64,000 nt of DNA from contig NZ_JAVSCK010000005.1 of assembly GCF_031932625.1 (NCBI RefSeq), positions 124,001 to 188,000 on the forward strand, given 5' to 3'. The DNA is from Hwangdonia seohaensis. Its GTDB lineage: Bacteria; Bacteroidota; Bacteroidia; Flavobacteriales; Flavobacteriaceae. The notes under the pieces were generated by a model. The model was not told the DNA's origin and did not search any database. It was given only the letters and a program-made list of their open reading frames with translations. Positions 1 through 9,086 of this stretch are shown in pieces. Position numbers and translations under genes: made by a program. How positions within the stretch are numbered: position 1 is the first letter of the stretch; every line of letters starts with the position of its first letter.

Positions 1-2079
1 CCCGAAAGTGGTGTTTACCGAAGTACAAAATTGCGAGATGGTAGTTTTGTGCTCGGAACCAGGTCGAATGGCATTTTTCATTTAACAGAAGATGGAGAAA
101 TCAATTATCACATCAACATCATAAACGGTTTAAGTAATAACACTATACATGCCATTTTTGAAGATGCCGAAAATAACATTTGGCTGGCTTTGGATAACGG
201 TATTAATTGTATAAATATTAAATCGCCATTTAGAATTTATAACGATAAAGAAGGGAAGATAGGGACCGTTTACGCATCGGCAGTGTACAACAATTACTTG
301 TATTTGGGCACAAACCAAGGCTTGTATTGCAAGCCTATTAACGCTAATGGTGAATTTGAGTTTATTGAAGGCACCCAAGGCCCTGTTAGGTGTTTGGTAG
401 AGCTTAACGACACCTTGTTTTGCGGGCACGATACCGGCACATTTCTTATAGATAAAAATACCGCAGATTTGGTGGTTGATGTTCAGGGCACTTGGAATAT
501 TGTACCGATAGACAGCTCGAAAAATGTACTGCTTCAAGGTAATTACGACGGGCTTAATGTAATTGTAAAAGTAAATGGCAAATGGATTTTGAGAAACAAA
601 ATAGAAGGGTTTGATATCTCAAGTAAGTTTTTTGAAATTTATAAAGACAATATTTTTGTAAGCCACGAATCTAAAGGCATTTATAAGATAAAAGTTGATA
701 AGGATTTTACAAAAGCCACTGAGATTATTAAAGATTCTATAGTGGGCAAAGGGCTGAATTCTAGTGTGATTAAATATAACAACTCGATTTTTTATGCCTA
801 TAAGGAAGGCGTTTTTAAGTACCATCCTGAAAAAGAACAGTTTGTTGTAGATTCTGTTTTAAATAGTTTGTATTCGAAAGATGAATATACTTCGGGAAAA
901 CTCATATCCGATAAAGAAAACAATATTCTGTGGAGCTTTTCTAAAAAAAATCTGAGCTATGTTTCTCCAGGCAAGTTAAGCAGTGTGCCACGAGTTAAAA
1001 AAATCGCTTTATCAACGGCACTGCCCAAAGGTTTAACAGGTTACGAAAACATTTCATATCTGCAAAACAATAAACATTTAATGGGTACATCAACAGGTTA
1101 TTTGGTTTTGGATTTAGATCAAATAAAAGAAAAAGTGTATAGCATTTCAATTAATTCAATTACAAAAAGCGATGTAAAGGATGGCCTTCAGGTTGTAGAT
1201 AAGCAAATAAAAGGGGATTTTGAAAACAAAGACAATAACATAGAATTCACGTACAGTGTAGCAGAATTTAATAAATATTTAGACACCGAGTATCAATACC
1301 AATTAAATGGGATTTATCCGGAGTGGAGCGATTGGTCGGCGAACTCAAGTATATTATTTAAAAACTTGCCCTATGGCGATTATGTTTTTAACGTTAGGGC
1401 AAAGGTTGGCAATAGAATAACAAATAATACGGCAACCTATAGTTTTTCTATAGAAAGACCATGGGTTGTATCAAACACGGCAATCATTATATATGTTGTT
1501 TTGTTTTTGCTTATTACATCGTTGATGCATAATGTGTACAAACGCTATTACAGAAAACAACGGGAAAAGTTGATGCAAAAATCGGCACGGGACTTGGAGT
1601 TAAAGGAATTGGAGAACCAACAACAGCTTATGCGTTTTAACAACGAAAAATTAAGACAGGATATTGAAAGCAAAAACCGTGAGTTGGGAATTTCCACAAT
1701 GAGTCTAATAAAAAAGAATGAGTTTTTAAACAATTTAAAAAAGGAGCTTAAAAATGTTTCGGATAATGATAAAAACTTAAATTCTGTAATTAGAATCATT
1801 GATAAAAACCTTAACAATACAGATGATTGGAATGTGTTTGAAGAAGCTTTTAATAATGCCGATAAAGACTTTTTGAAAAAGATTAAGGCCATCCATCCTT
1901 CGTTAACGTCAAACGATTTAAGGCTATGTGCCTATCTCCGGTTAAATCTCTCATCAAAAGAAATAGCTCCGCTACTTAATATTTCACCAAGAAGTGTAGA
2001 GGTAAAAAGGTACAGATTAAGAAAAAAAATGGATTTACCACACGAGTCGAGCTTAACAAATTATATTCTTGAAATTTAA
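1..2079 (+). CDS. SusR-like membrane-spanning transcriptional regulator (beta-propeller, Y_Y_Y, LuxR-type HTH), 5' truncated by window edge
   Basis: The frame is open from base 1, so the gene begins upstream of the window; the TTG at 31 is only an internal codon. The visible 692 residues start with propeller-like repeats (GVYR, GIFHL, NIWLALDNGI), as in the sensor half of SusR and hybrid two-component regulators. A Y_Y_Y domain follows (about 1250-1410, with YQYQLNG and PEWSDW), then one membrane segment (about 1479-1530), a Lys/Glu-rich coiled coil, and a C-terminal helix-turn-helix (about 1885-2079, with LSSKEIAPLLNISPRSVEV). No kinase or receiver domain is present, so this is the one-piece SusR-like type rather than a hybrid two-component protein. 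It lies just before a susC gene in the same orientation. By family knowledge it would sense an oligosaccharide in the periplasm and activate the adjacent locus. The ligand (a beta-1,3-glucan oligosaccharide) is inferred from the neighbours only. Confidence 0.85.
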   Translation, partial: PESGVYRSTKLRDGSFVLGTRSNGIFHLTEDGEINYHINIINGLSNNTIHAIFEDAENNIWLALDNGINCINIKSPFRIYNDKEGKIGTVYASAVYNNYLYLGTNQGLYCKPINANGEFEFIEGTQGPVRCLVELNDTLFCGHDTGTFLIDKNTADLVVDVQGTWNIVPIDSSKNVLLQGNYDGLNVIVKVNGKWILRNKIEGFDISSKFFEIYKDNIFVSHESKGIYKIKVDKDFTKATEIIKDSIVGKGLNSSVIKYNNSIFYAYKEGVFKYHPEKEQFVVDSVLNSLYSKDEYTSGKLISDKENNILWSFSKKNLSYVSPGKLSSVPRVKKIALSTALPKGLTGYENISYLQNNKHLMGTSTGYLVLDLDQIKEKVYSISINSITKSDVKDGLQVVDKQIKGDFENKDNNIEFTYSVAEFNKYLDTEYQYQLNGIYPEWSDWSANSSILFKNLPYGDYVFNVRAKVGNRITNNTATYSFSIERPWVVSNTAIIIYVVLFLLITSLMHNVYKRYYRKQREKLMQKSARDLELKELENQQQLMRFNNEKLRQDIESKNRELGISTMSLIKKNEFLNNLKKELKNVSDNDKNLNSVIRIIDKNLNNTDDWNVFEEAFNNADKDFLKKIKAIHPSLTSNDLRLCAYLRLNLSSKEIAPLLNISPRSVEVKRYRLRKKMDLPHESSLTNYILEI

Positions 2080-2308
2080 GAACTATACATTTATATTTTT
2101 CACCTATACAATACCACAACATTTAGTAAAATAACGTTTTTTTAACATTAATTTGTTTTTTAGTAATTCGTTGGTAAAACCCCGATTTTATTATGGTTGT
2201 CACAATAAACTTTACTTTTTTTTGCTATGTATACTTTTTGTTTGGGTGAAAAATAAGGCTACATCAATGGTATAGAGTAGTTTTACATAAACTCAAAAAA
2301 CTAACTCT
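2080..2308 (+). promoter_or_regulatory. Upstream region of the beta-glucan susC operon with a motif shared with two other promoters
   Basis: This 229-base AT-rich gap separates the regulator from susC. At 2221-2241 it carries TTTGCTATGTATACTTTTTG followed by T. Nearly the same string lies upstream of the genes at 20936 and 22947, where GCGTTGTATACTTTTTGT is seen at 20779-20796 and a two-base variant at 22787-22804. The TATACTTTTTG part resembles, with one extra T, the Bacteroidetes -7 box TAnnTTTG, so the motif may be promoter, activator site or both. About 125 bases earlier, TTCACCTATACAATACC (2099-2115) weakly resembles the second conserved block of the other two regions. Regulation by the neighbouring SusR-like protein is inferred. 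Confidence 0.45.
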
Positions 2309-5300
2309 ATGAGACACAATCTCTTTAAAATTCTAACACTTTTCTTTATAGCATATTCAAGTGCTCAAAATGTAAATGTTAGTGGAAACGTACAAGACGA
2401 TACAAGCTATCCTATACCGGGAGCAAATGTATTGGTAAAAGGTACAAGTAATGGCGCCGTAACAGACTTTGACGGTAACTTTACTATTACTGATGTTAAA
2501 ATCGGAGCAACACTTGTCTTTAGTTATATAGGTTATATAACGCAAGAAGTTGTTGTTGCTAACGGCGATACTTTAAACATTCAATTAATGCCGGACATCG
2601 CACAACTTAGTGAAGTAGTGGTTGTGGGTTATGGTACGCAGAAGGTTACTAAAGTGTCCGGTGCTATTTCAACGATAAAATCAGAATCTATTGAAAAGAT
2701 AAAACCTTTAAGGGTTGAAGAAGCATTACAAGGTAGCGCTTCGGGTGTTTCTGTAATTCAAAGTGGTTCCCCAGGAAGTAAACCAACCGTTTTGGTTCGT
2801 GGTATTCCTTCGTTTTCCGGGGTTGACCCAGTGGTTATTATTGATGGTGTACCTCAATCCTTAGATGATTTAAATTCTATCAGTTCTGCCGATATTCAGT
2901 CAATTAATATTTTAAAAGATGCGGCATCTACAGCCATTTACGGTGTTAAAGGTGGTAACGGTGTAATTGTAGTTACAACTAAAGGTGGAAGAAAAAACCA
3001 AAAAACTGAATTTAACTATAACACCTATACAGGTGTACAATCTGTAATAAGAAAAATAGGTTTATTAAATGCTACCGAATATGCTGTTATGGCCAATGAA
3101 GGAAGCTCGGTTGCTGGTGGAAGTTTAATTTTCCCTGATATTTCTAATATAGGAATGGGTACCGATTGGCAAGACGAGGTGTTTAAAAATGCAACTGTAA
3201 ACTCGCATACATTATCTGCTAGAGGGGGATCAGAATCTGTAGGTTACTTTTTATCAGCAGGCTATTTAAGTCAAGGCGGTGTTGTTGGCGGTGATGATAA
3301 ATCTAATTTTAATAGAGTAAACTTTACTTCAAACTTAGATTTTCAGTTAACTTCTAAATTAAAATTCTTAATTAACACAAGTTATGCGAACATTAAAAGC
3401 AAAACCATAGCAGAAAACTCTTTTAATTCCATTTTAGGAAATGCTATAAATTTCGACCCTACAGTACCGGTATTTAACAACGACCCTAACGATTTTGCTA
3501 CATACGGTTACAGTAACTTATTGTTATCTGAGATTTTTAATCCAGTACAACGATTAGATGATACTTATAATGAGAACAATGGAAACAAGTTGTATGGTAA
3601 ATTCGAATTACAGTACGATATATTGGATAATCTTAAAATATCGTCGCGTTTTGGTTACACCAAATGGGATCTAGTAGGCAAGAGTTTTTCTCCTTTAGCG
3701 TATTACGGACCCAATAACGTGTCTAGTCAATATTTACCAGATGGCACGGTGCCTATGCAAACTGTAGATAATGGCGATGGTACAACAAGTACAATCCCGT
3801 CGTCCCACAATAGTGTTACCGAATACACGGCATCAAATTTTAATTACACGTTCGAAACATTTGCCAGCTATAATTTTAGCTTAAACGATGCACATAATTT
3901 TGATGTTGTTTTAGGTTTAGCCCGAAGCAAATCTACAGGACATGGTTTTGGTGCCACTAGACAAGATGTAAGAGATAACTCGTGGGCTTGGGCAGATATT
4001 AGTGCTGCTACGGGAGTAAATACCAAATTAAATACCAATGCCTATACAGGGTATAGCTACCAAAATTTAGAGCGTAGAAACATGTCTTTCTTTAGCAGGG
4101 TTAATTACGATTATAAAGACAGGTATTTGGCATCGTTTTCTGCAAGACGCGATGGCTCTATAGCTTTTGGTGATGATAACAAGTTTGCCAATTTCTTTGC
4201 AGGGTCTTTAGGATGGGTTGTAACAAACGAAGAGTTTTTCAATTCAGAATCTATTAATTTCTTAAAGATTAGAGGAAGTTATGGTACGGTTGGTAATGAA
4301 AATGTAAATCCGCAGTATGTAGGTATTTCTGTGGGCGGACCAAGTTATAACTCTACCGCGAATAGTAACGGATATACGTTTGGAACCGAGTTTGTTTCTG
4401 GCGCCACGGTTAATTCGTTTAGCAACCCAACATTGAGTTGGGAGGAGCAAACACAATATAATGTAGGTTTAGATGCTACATTATTTAATAACTTATCTAT
4501 TACTGCAGATTATTTTAACAAGTCTGTTGAAGGATTATTATTTACAGATGCACCGCCACTTTATGCGGGTACTTCAGAACCAGTTACATCTAACATTGGA
4601 AGTACAGAAAGTAAGGGTATAGATTTAACATTAGGATATAGGACTAACGGAGACGATTTTAAGTTTGATACATCATTTACGTTCACAACGTCTAAAAACT
4701 TGGTAACCGCAACAAATACCGATGGTACTGCATTTGTACCAGGTGGGTCTTATTTTAATGGTCAAGCGCATAATGCAACGCGCTTCCAAAAAGGGTTTAC
4801 ACCGGGGTATTTCTATGGTTTTGAAACAAATGGATTATTCCAAAATCAGGCTGAAATCGATGCGCATGCCACACAAACGGGAGCGCAACCAGGAGATATT
4901 CGCTTTGTAGATATTAATAACGACGGCATCATTAACGATGATGATAAAACAAATATTGGAGACCCGTTTCCGGAATTCACTTTAGGTTGGAATTTAGGAT
5001 TTGAGTACAGAAATTTCGATTTAGGCATGTTTACTTATGCGTCTGTTGGAAACGACATATTTAGAGCCTATGAGCGTAATGCGATATACACGAATAAAGA
5101 TAGAAGCATTTTAAACCGATGGATAGGGGAAGGCAGTACCAACGACGCTAAAAATCCGCGATATACTTTTGCCGATTCCAATAGTAATATCAGACCATCA
5201 GATCGATATATTGAAGACGGTAGTTTTATTAAAATTAAAAGTTTAATTTTAGGATACACACTACCTGAGGACTCAAATAATGTATTTAGTAAAGTGCGTA

Positions 5301-5449
5301 TTTATGCCCAGGCTAAAAACTTATTAACACTTACAGAATATACGGGTTACGACCCTGAGATATCAGGTGGAATTTTAGATACAGGTATAGACAGAGGTGC
5401 TTATCCGCAGGCAAGAACATTTCTAATTGGTTTAGACCTTAAATTTTAA
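2309..5449 (+). CDS. susC: SusC-like TonB-dependent outer-membrane transporter (beta-glucan locus)
   Basis: The 1046-residue protein has the full SusC/RagA layout. A Sec signal peptide ends near SSAQ (about residue 20). A carboxypeptidase-regulatory-like beta domain follows (about 24-108, with PGANVLVKGTSNGAVTDFDG). Then come the EVVVVGYGTQK linker and a plug domain (about 115-225, with VIIDGVPQSLDDLNS and ILKDAASTAIYG). The rest is a beta-barrel ending in ARTFLIGLDLKF with the expected terminal Phe. It forms a TonB-energised channel that imports oligosaccharides captured by its SusD partner, encoded 19 bases downstream. The substrate is inferred to be laminarin-type beta-1,3/1,6-glucan from the GH16, GH17, GH30 and GH149-like neighbours. 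The SusC/SusD assignment is secure; the substrate is less so. Confidence 0.96.
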   Translation: MRHNLFKILTLFFIAYSSAQNVNVSGNVQDDTSYPIPGANVLVKGTSNGAVTDFDGNFTITDVKIGATLVFSYIGYITQEVVVANGDTLNIQLMPDIAQLSEVVVVGYGTQKVTKVSGAISTIKSESIEKIKPLRVEEALQGSASGVSVIQSGSPGSKPTVLVRGIPSFSGVDPVVIIDGVPQSLDDLNSISSADIQSINILKDAASTAIYGVKGGNGVIVVTTKGGRKNQKTEFNYNTYTGVQSVIRKIGLLNATEYAVMANEGSSVAGGSLIFPDISNIGMGTDWQDEVFKNATVNSHTLSARGGSESVGYFLSAGYLSQGGVVGGDDKSNFNRVNFTSNLDFQLTSKLKFLINTSYANIKSKTIAENSFNSILGNAINFDPTVPVFNNDPNDFATYGYSNLLLSEIFNPVQRLDDTYNENNGNKLYGKFELQYDILDNLKISSRFGYTKWDLVGKSFSPLAYYGPNNVSSQYLPDGTVPMQTVDNGDGTTSTIPSSHNSVTEYTASNFNYTFETFASYNFSLNDAHNFDVVLGLARSKSTGHGFGATRQDVRDNSWAWADISAATGVNTKLNTNAYTGYSYQNLERRNMSFFSRVNYDYKDRYLASFSARRDGSIAFGDDNKFANFFAGSLGWVVTNEEFFNSESINFLKIRGSYGTVGNENVNPQYVGISVGGPSYNSTANSNGYTFGTEFVSGATVNSFSNPTLSWEEQTQYNVGLDATLFNNLSITADYFNKSVEGLLFTDAPPLYAGTSEPVTSNIGSTESKGIDLTLGYRTNGDDFKFDTSFTFTTSKNLVTATNTDGTAFVPGGSYFNGQAHNATRFQKGFTPGYFYGFETNGLFQNQAEIDAHATQTGAQPGDIRFVDINNDGIINDDDKTNIGDPFPEFTLGWNLGFEYRNFDLGMFTYASVGNDIFRAYERNAIYTNKDRSILNRWIGEGSTNDAKNPRYTFADSNSNIRPSDRYIEDGSFIKIKSLILGYTLPEDSNNVFSKVRIYAQAKNLLTLTEYTGYDPEISGGILDTGIDRGAYPQARTFLIGLDLKF

Positions 5450-5468
5450 CATCCAAAAATAAATTAGT

Positions 5469-6971
5469 ATGAAAAATATAAAAAACAGTATAGTATTAAC
5501 CATGATACTTTCAATCTTTGTTGGTTGTTCAGATGTTGTTGAATTCGACCCGCATGATGAGTATCAAGTTACCGAGGCTGATTATCTGCAAACAGAATCA
5601 GACTACCGGACTATGGCAGTGAGCTGTTATACACCAACACAATGGTTAAATCAAATGGTGGTTATTGGCGATATTGCATCAGATAATGCCGTTGCAGGTG
5701 GCGAAAATGCTTCCGATGTACTATCGTTGCAAAACATTGATGATTACGATTATCAACTTTTAGCAAACAATTCAACACTTCAAGATTTATGGCTATCGGC
5801 TTACGAAGGCATTAACAGAACCAACTATCTTATAAGTTATAAAGATGTTAACCTGTTAGGAAACACGGTAGATTTTAATGGTAAGGAAGCACTTTTTGGC
5901 GAAGTTCGTTTTTTAAGGGCTTATTATTATTTCAATTTGGTTAGAATGTTTGGCGATGTAGTGTTATTTACCGATCGTAAATTAGGTATCACGGATTTTG
6001 GAACCTTACAAAGATTGCCTAAAGCAGAGGTGTATGCACAAATAGAAACCGATTTAACAAACGCTATTAATGCTTTGCCTACATCGGCTTCGCAACAAGG
6101 GCGTGTAACAAAATATGCTGCTCAAGCTTTACTGGGTAAAGTGTATTTGTACCAAGAAAAATTTGACTTGGCGGCACCAATGCTTGAAAACGTGGTAAAT
6201 GGCCCATTTAGTTTAGTACCAACTTTTGATGATATCTTTTTATTTGAAGGTGAAAACGGTCCAGAATCAATTTACGAAGTACAATACTCAAATGGTTCCC
6301 CGTATTATAACTGGGGCGGACAAACAAGAGGTCAAGGAAATTACGCGGTACAGCAATGTGGTGTAAGAGGTTTAAGTGGTTCGGCGGATATGCCTTTTAA
6401 TGCTGGTTGGAGTACAAATTTACCAACACAGGATTTAGCTTTGGCTTATGAAGATGGCGACCAGAGAAAAGACGCTACGGTTTTTGATGTTGCTGCTTAT
6501 GCTGCAAATAATCCAAGTCTTAATGTTACATTTCAAGTGGCTCCTTTTAAAAATACCGATTTATATAATAAAAAGTATTTACCAAGAAAAGGGCAAACAA
6601 GCGGACAAATTGAGTTGAATTACGAAAACAATCAACGTATTATCCGTTATGCAGACGTGTTGTTAATGGCAGCAGAAGCTAACTTAAGAGCATCTAACGG
6701 TAGCGCTGCTAAAGCACAAACCTATTTAGATATGGTAAGAGATAGAGCCTTTGGCGATACTAACCATAGGGTTACAGCAACAGTTCAAGCGGTTTGGGAT
6801 GAAAGACGATTGGAATTGGCTATGGAAGGCGATCGTTTTTTCGATTTGGTGAGAACAGGTCAAGCAGCTACAGTTTTAGGAAGCGGTTATAGCACGGCTA
6901 CAAAAGGTTTGTTTCCTATACCTCAAAGAGAAATCGATCTTTCTGGATTATCACAAAATGACGGCTATTAA
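5469..6971 (+). CDS. susD: SusD/RagB-like surface glycan-binding lipoprotein (beta-glucan locus)
   Basis: This 500-residue protein begins with a lipoprotein signal (lipobox IFVGC, Cys at about residue 20). It shows the usual SusD landmarks: the helical stretch FLRAYYYFNLVRMFGDV, a middle loop region, RYADVLLMAAEANLR and the C-terminal ERRLELAMEGDRFFDL. SusD proteins sit on the outer face of the outer membrane as a lid on SusC and deliver oligosaccharides to it. Its position directly after susC, with no terminator between, supports one transcript and one complex. Length and motif order are normal for the family. Binding of beta-glucan is inferred from the locus. Confidence 0.95.
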   Translation: MKNIKNSIVLTMILSIFVGCSDVVEFDPHDEYQVTEADYLQTESDYRTMAVSCYTPTQWLNQMVVIGDIASDNAVAGGENASDVLSLQNIDDYDYQLLANNSTLQDLWLSAYEGINRTNYLISYKDVNLLGNTVDFNGKEALFGEVRFLRAYYYFNLVRMFGDVVLFTDRKLGITDFGTLQRLPKAEVYAQIETDLTNAINALPTSASQQGRVTKYAAQALLGKVYLYQEKFDLAAPMLENVVNGPFSLVPTFDDIFLFEGENGPESIYEVQYSNGSPYYNWGGQTRGQGNYAVQQCGVRGLSGSADMPFNAGWSTNLPTQDLALAYEDGDQRKDATVFDVAAYAANNPSLNVTFQVAPFKNTDLYNKKYLPRKGQTSGQIELNYENNQRIIRYADVLLMAAEANLRASNGSAAKAQTYLDMVRDRAFGDTNHRVTATVQAVWDERRLELAMEGDRFFDLVRTGQAATVLGSGYSTATKGLFPIPQREIDLSGLSQNDGY

Positions 6972-6989
6972 AAACTTAAAAAACAAATT

Positions 6990-9074
6990 ATGAAAACATT
7001 AAAATATATTTTTAGCACGATCTTAATTATAGCTTTGGCATGGAGTTGTGAGGAAAACGTGTTTGGCGATACAGATTTTGTTGATAGCACTAAGGCTCCA
7101 ACAAATCTATCGGCTGCGGTTAGTATTTCACAAGACAATACGGGCGTAGTAACCATTACACCCTTAGGTGAAGGTGTTGCAAGTTATAGTATTGACTTGG
7201 GCGATGGCTCTGAAATTGAAGAAGGCATTACTCCTGGCAATAGCATAGAACATGTTTATAAAGAAGGAACTTATGATGCAACAATTACGGCAGCGAGTAT
7301 AAATGGGTTAACAACATCCATTACACAACCTGTAGTGGTGTCATTTAAAGCACCGGAAAATTTAGTTGTAACTATCGAGAATGATGCTGCAATTTCAAAG
7401 CAAGTAAATTTATCGGCAACCGCAGATTTCGCTACATCTTATGAAGCGTATTTCGGAGAGCCAGGAAACGATGACCCAATTCCTTTTAATATAGACGAAA
7501 CCATATCGTATCAATATGCAGAGGCAGGAACATATACAATTAGAGTTGTAGCTATGAGTGCCGCTATTGAAACTACGGAGTTTTCTGTAGATTTTGAGGT
7601 AACCGCAATTTTACAACCATTAGAAGCTGCGCCTGCTCCAATTAGAGCACAAGCGGATGTGATTTCAATTTATAGTGATTCTTATACAGATCCAGATCCA
7701 ATTGATTACAACCCGAATTGGGGACAATCAACAACGTATACGCAAATTGAAATTGGCGGAAACAACATGATTCAATATGGTGATATTACTTACCAAGGAA
7801 TCGATTTTTCTAGCGTAGCTGTTGATGCTTCGGCCATGGAATATGTTCACGTTGATGTTTGGACAGCACAAGCAGGTTTCAATGCAAAAATATCTCCTAT
7901 TAGTGCAGGACCAAATGAAACGGCTTATGATTTAGAGTTAACTCAAGATCAATGGACATCATTTGATATTCCATTATCTGTCTTTACAGATCAAAACCCA
8001 TTGGTAGACTTTTCAAATATTATTCAATTTAAGTTTGAAGGTTCTCCATCAGAAGGTGGTACCATTTTTATTGACAACCTTTACTTTTACAAAGTGCCAA
8101 CAGGCGTAGAAACTGGTATTGTTGGAACATGGAAATTGTCATCGGCAGCTGGATCATTAGGTGTAGGCCCATCAGTTGGTGATATTAGTTGGTGGAACTG
8201 TGATGATACTTGCGTATCAGACAGAGCATGTTATTATGATGATACTTATGTGTTTAACCAAGACGGTTCTTTCCAAAATGTATTAGGTGCCGATACCTGG
8301 GTTGAGGCTTGGCAAGGTGGTAGTGACTCATGTGGCGCTCCGGTTGCTCCTCACGATGGCTCAAACGCTGCAACCTATGTATACGATGAAAACACAGGTA
8401 CAGTTACTCTAAACGGTACTGGAGCTTTTATAGGATTGCCAAAAGCAACCAATACGGGCGAACTTTCTAGTCCTGGCGATGCACCAGCATCGGTTACTTA
8501 CAATGTTAGCTTTGTAGACCCAAATACCTTATCGGTATATATTGAAGCGGGAGCAGGTGTGTTCTGGCAGTATACCTTAGTAAGAGAAGGCGTGGTTAGC
8601 TCACCATTAACAGGAACATGGCAAATGGCGCAAGAGGCAGGAGCACTAGGTGTAGGACCAGCTCTTGGAGATACCACATGGTGGAATTGCGACGACGCTT
8701 GCGTTTCAGGTAGAGCATGTTACTATGATGATGCTTATGTGTTTGGAGCCGACGGTTCTTTCCAAAATGTATTAGGAACCGATACTTGGGTAGAGCCTTG
8801 GCAAGGTGGCAGTGATGCTTGCGGAGCACCTGTAGCACCTCATGATGGATCAAACCCGGCAACATTCACCTTCAATTCCGGCATATTGACATTAAATGGC
8901 GTGGGAGCTTATATCGGTTTACCAAAAGCAACCAATACAGGCGAGCTTTCAAGTCCTGGAGATGCGCCGGCATCAGTTATATATAACGTGTCTTTTATAG
9001 ATAATAATACAATAAGTGTATCTATTGAAGCAGGAGCAGGTGTATTTTGGCAATATAAGTTAGTAAGAATCTAA
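6990..9074 (+). CDS. Surface glycan-binding lipoprotein: PKD-like domains, CBM-like domain and two tandem C-terminal modules
   Basis: The 694-residue protein starts with a lipoprotein signal (lipobox ALAWSC) and has no recognisable catalytic domain. Two PKD-like beta-sandwiches come first (about 35-210, with the typical YSIDLGDGS and HVYKEGTYDATI). A carbohydrate-binding-like module follows (about 215-370, with ADVISIYSDSYTD, NYNPNWGQ-like and IDNLYFYK). Two near-identical modules of about 155 residues end the protein (about 376-533 and 539-694, each with GVGP, WWNCDD, ACYYDD and GVFWQY). Position directly after susD is where SusE/SusF-type or other surface glycan-binding proteins are encoded. 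The likely job is to hold long beta-glucan at the surface for SusCD and the GH16. The fold of the C-terminal modules is unknown to me; the repeated compact beta pattern is lipocalin-like only by impression. Confidence 0.8.
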   Translation: MKTLKYIFSTILIIALAWSCEENVFGDTDFVDSTKAPTNLSAAVSISQDNTGVVTITPLGEGVASYSIDLGDGSEIEEGITPGNSIEHVYKEGTYDATITAASINGLTTSITQPVVVSFKAPENLVVTIENDAAISKQVNLSATADFATSYEAYFGEPGNDDPIPFNIDETISYQYAEAGTYTIRVVAMSAAIETTEFSVDFEVTAILQPLEAAPAPIRAQADVISIYSDSYTDPDPIDYNPNWGQSTTYTQIEIGGNNMIQYGDITYQGIDFSSVAVDASAMEYVHVDVWTAQAGFNAKISPISAGPNETAYDLELTQDQWTSFDIPLSVFTDQNPLVDFSNIIQFKFEGSPSEGGTIFIDNLYFYKVPTGVETGIVGTWKLSSAAGSLGVGPSVGDISWWNCDDTCVSDRACYYDDTYVFNQDGSFQNVLGADTWVEAWQGGSDSCGAPVAPHDGSNAATYVYDENTGTVTLNGTGAFIGLPKATNTGELSSPGDAPASVTYNVSFVDPNTLSVYIEAGAGVFWQYTLVREGVVSSPLTGTWQMAQEAGALGVGPALGDTTWWNCDDACVSGRACYYDDAYVFGADGSFQNVLGTDTWVEPWQGGSDACGAPVAPHDGSNPATFTFNSGILTLNGVGAYIGLPKATNTGELSSPGDAPASVIYNVSFIDNNTISVSIEAGAGVFWQYKLVRI
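8115..9071 (+). repeat. Intragenic tandem duplication encoding two about 155-residue modules
   Basis: Two consecutive coding units (about 8115-8588 and 8605-9071) are clearly similar at DNA level. Long identical runs such as TTCTTTCCAAAATGTATTAG are present in both, and the encoded modules differ at only a minority of positions. Both keep Cys pairs (NCDD.C and ACYYDD, plus a later SCGAP or ACGAP) that could form disulfides. The DNA-level similarity suggests a fairly recent duplication or ongoing gene conversion. Confidence 0.9.
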
Positions 9075-9086
9075 AAAAATTAAATT

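Noticed and set aside
31..33. TTG at 31 as start codon of the first gene
   Set aside because: The frame is open to base 1 and the protein lacks the N-terminal part of its family, so the gene continues beyond the window.
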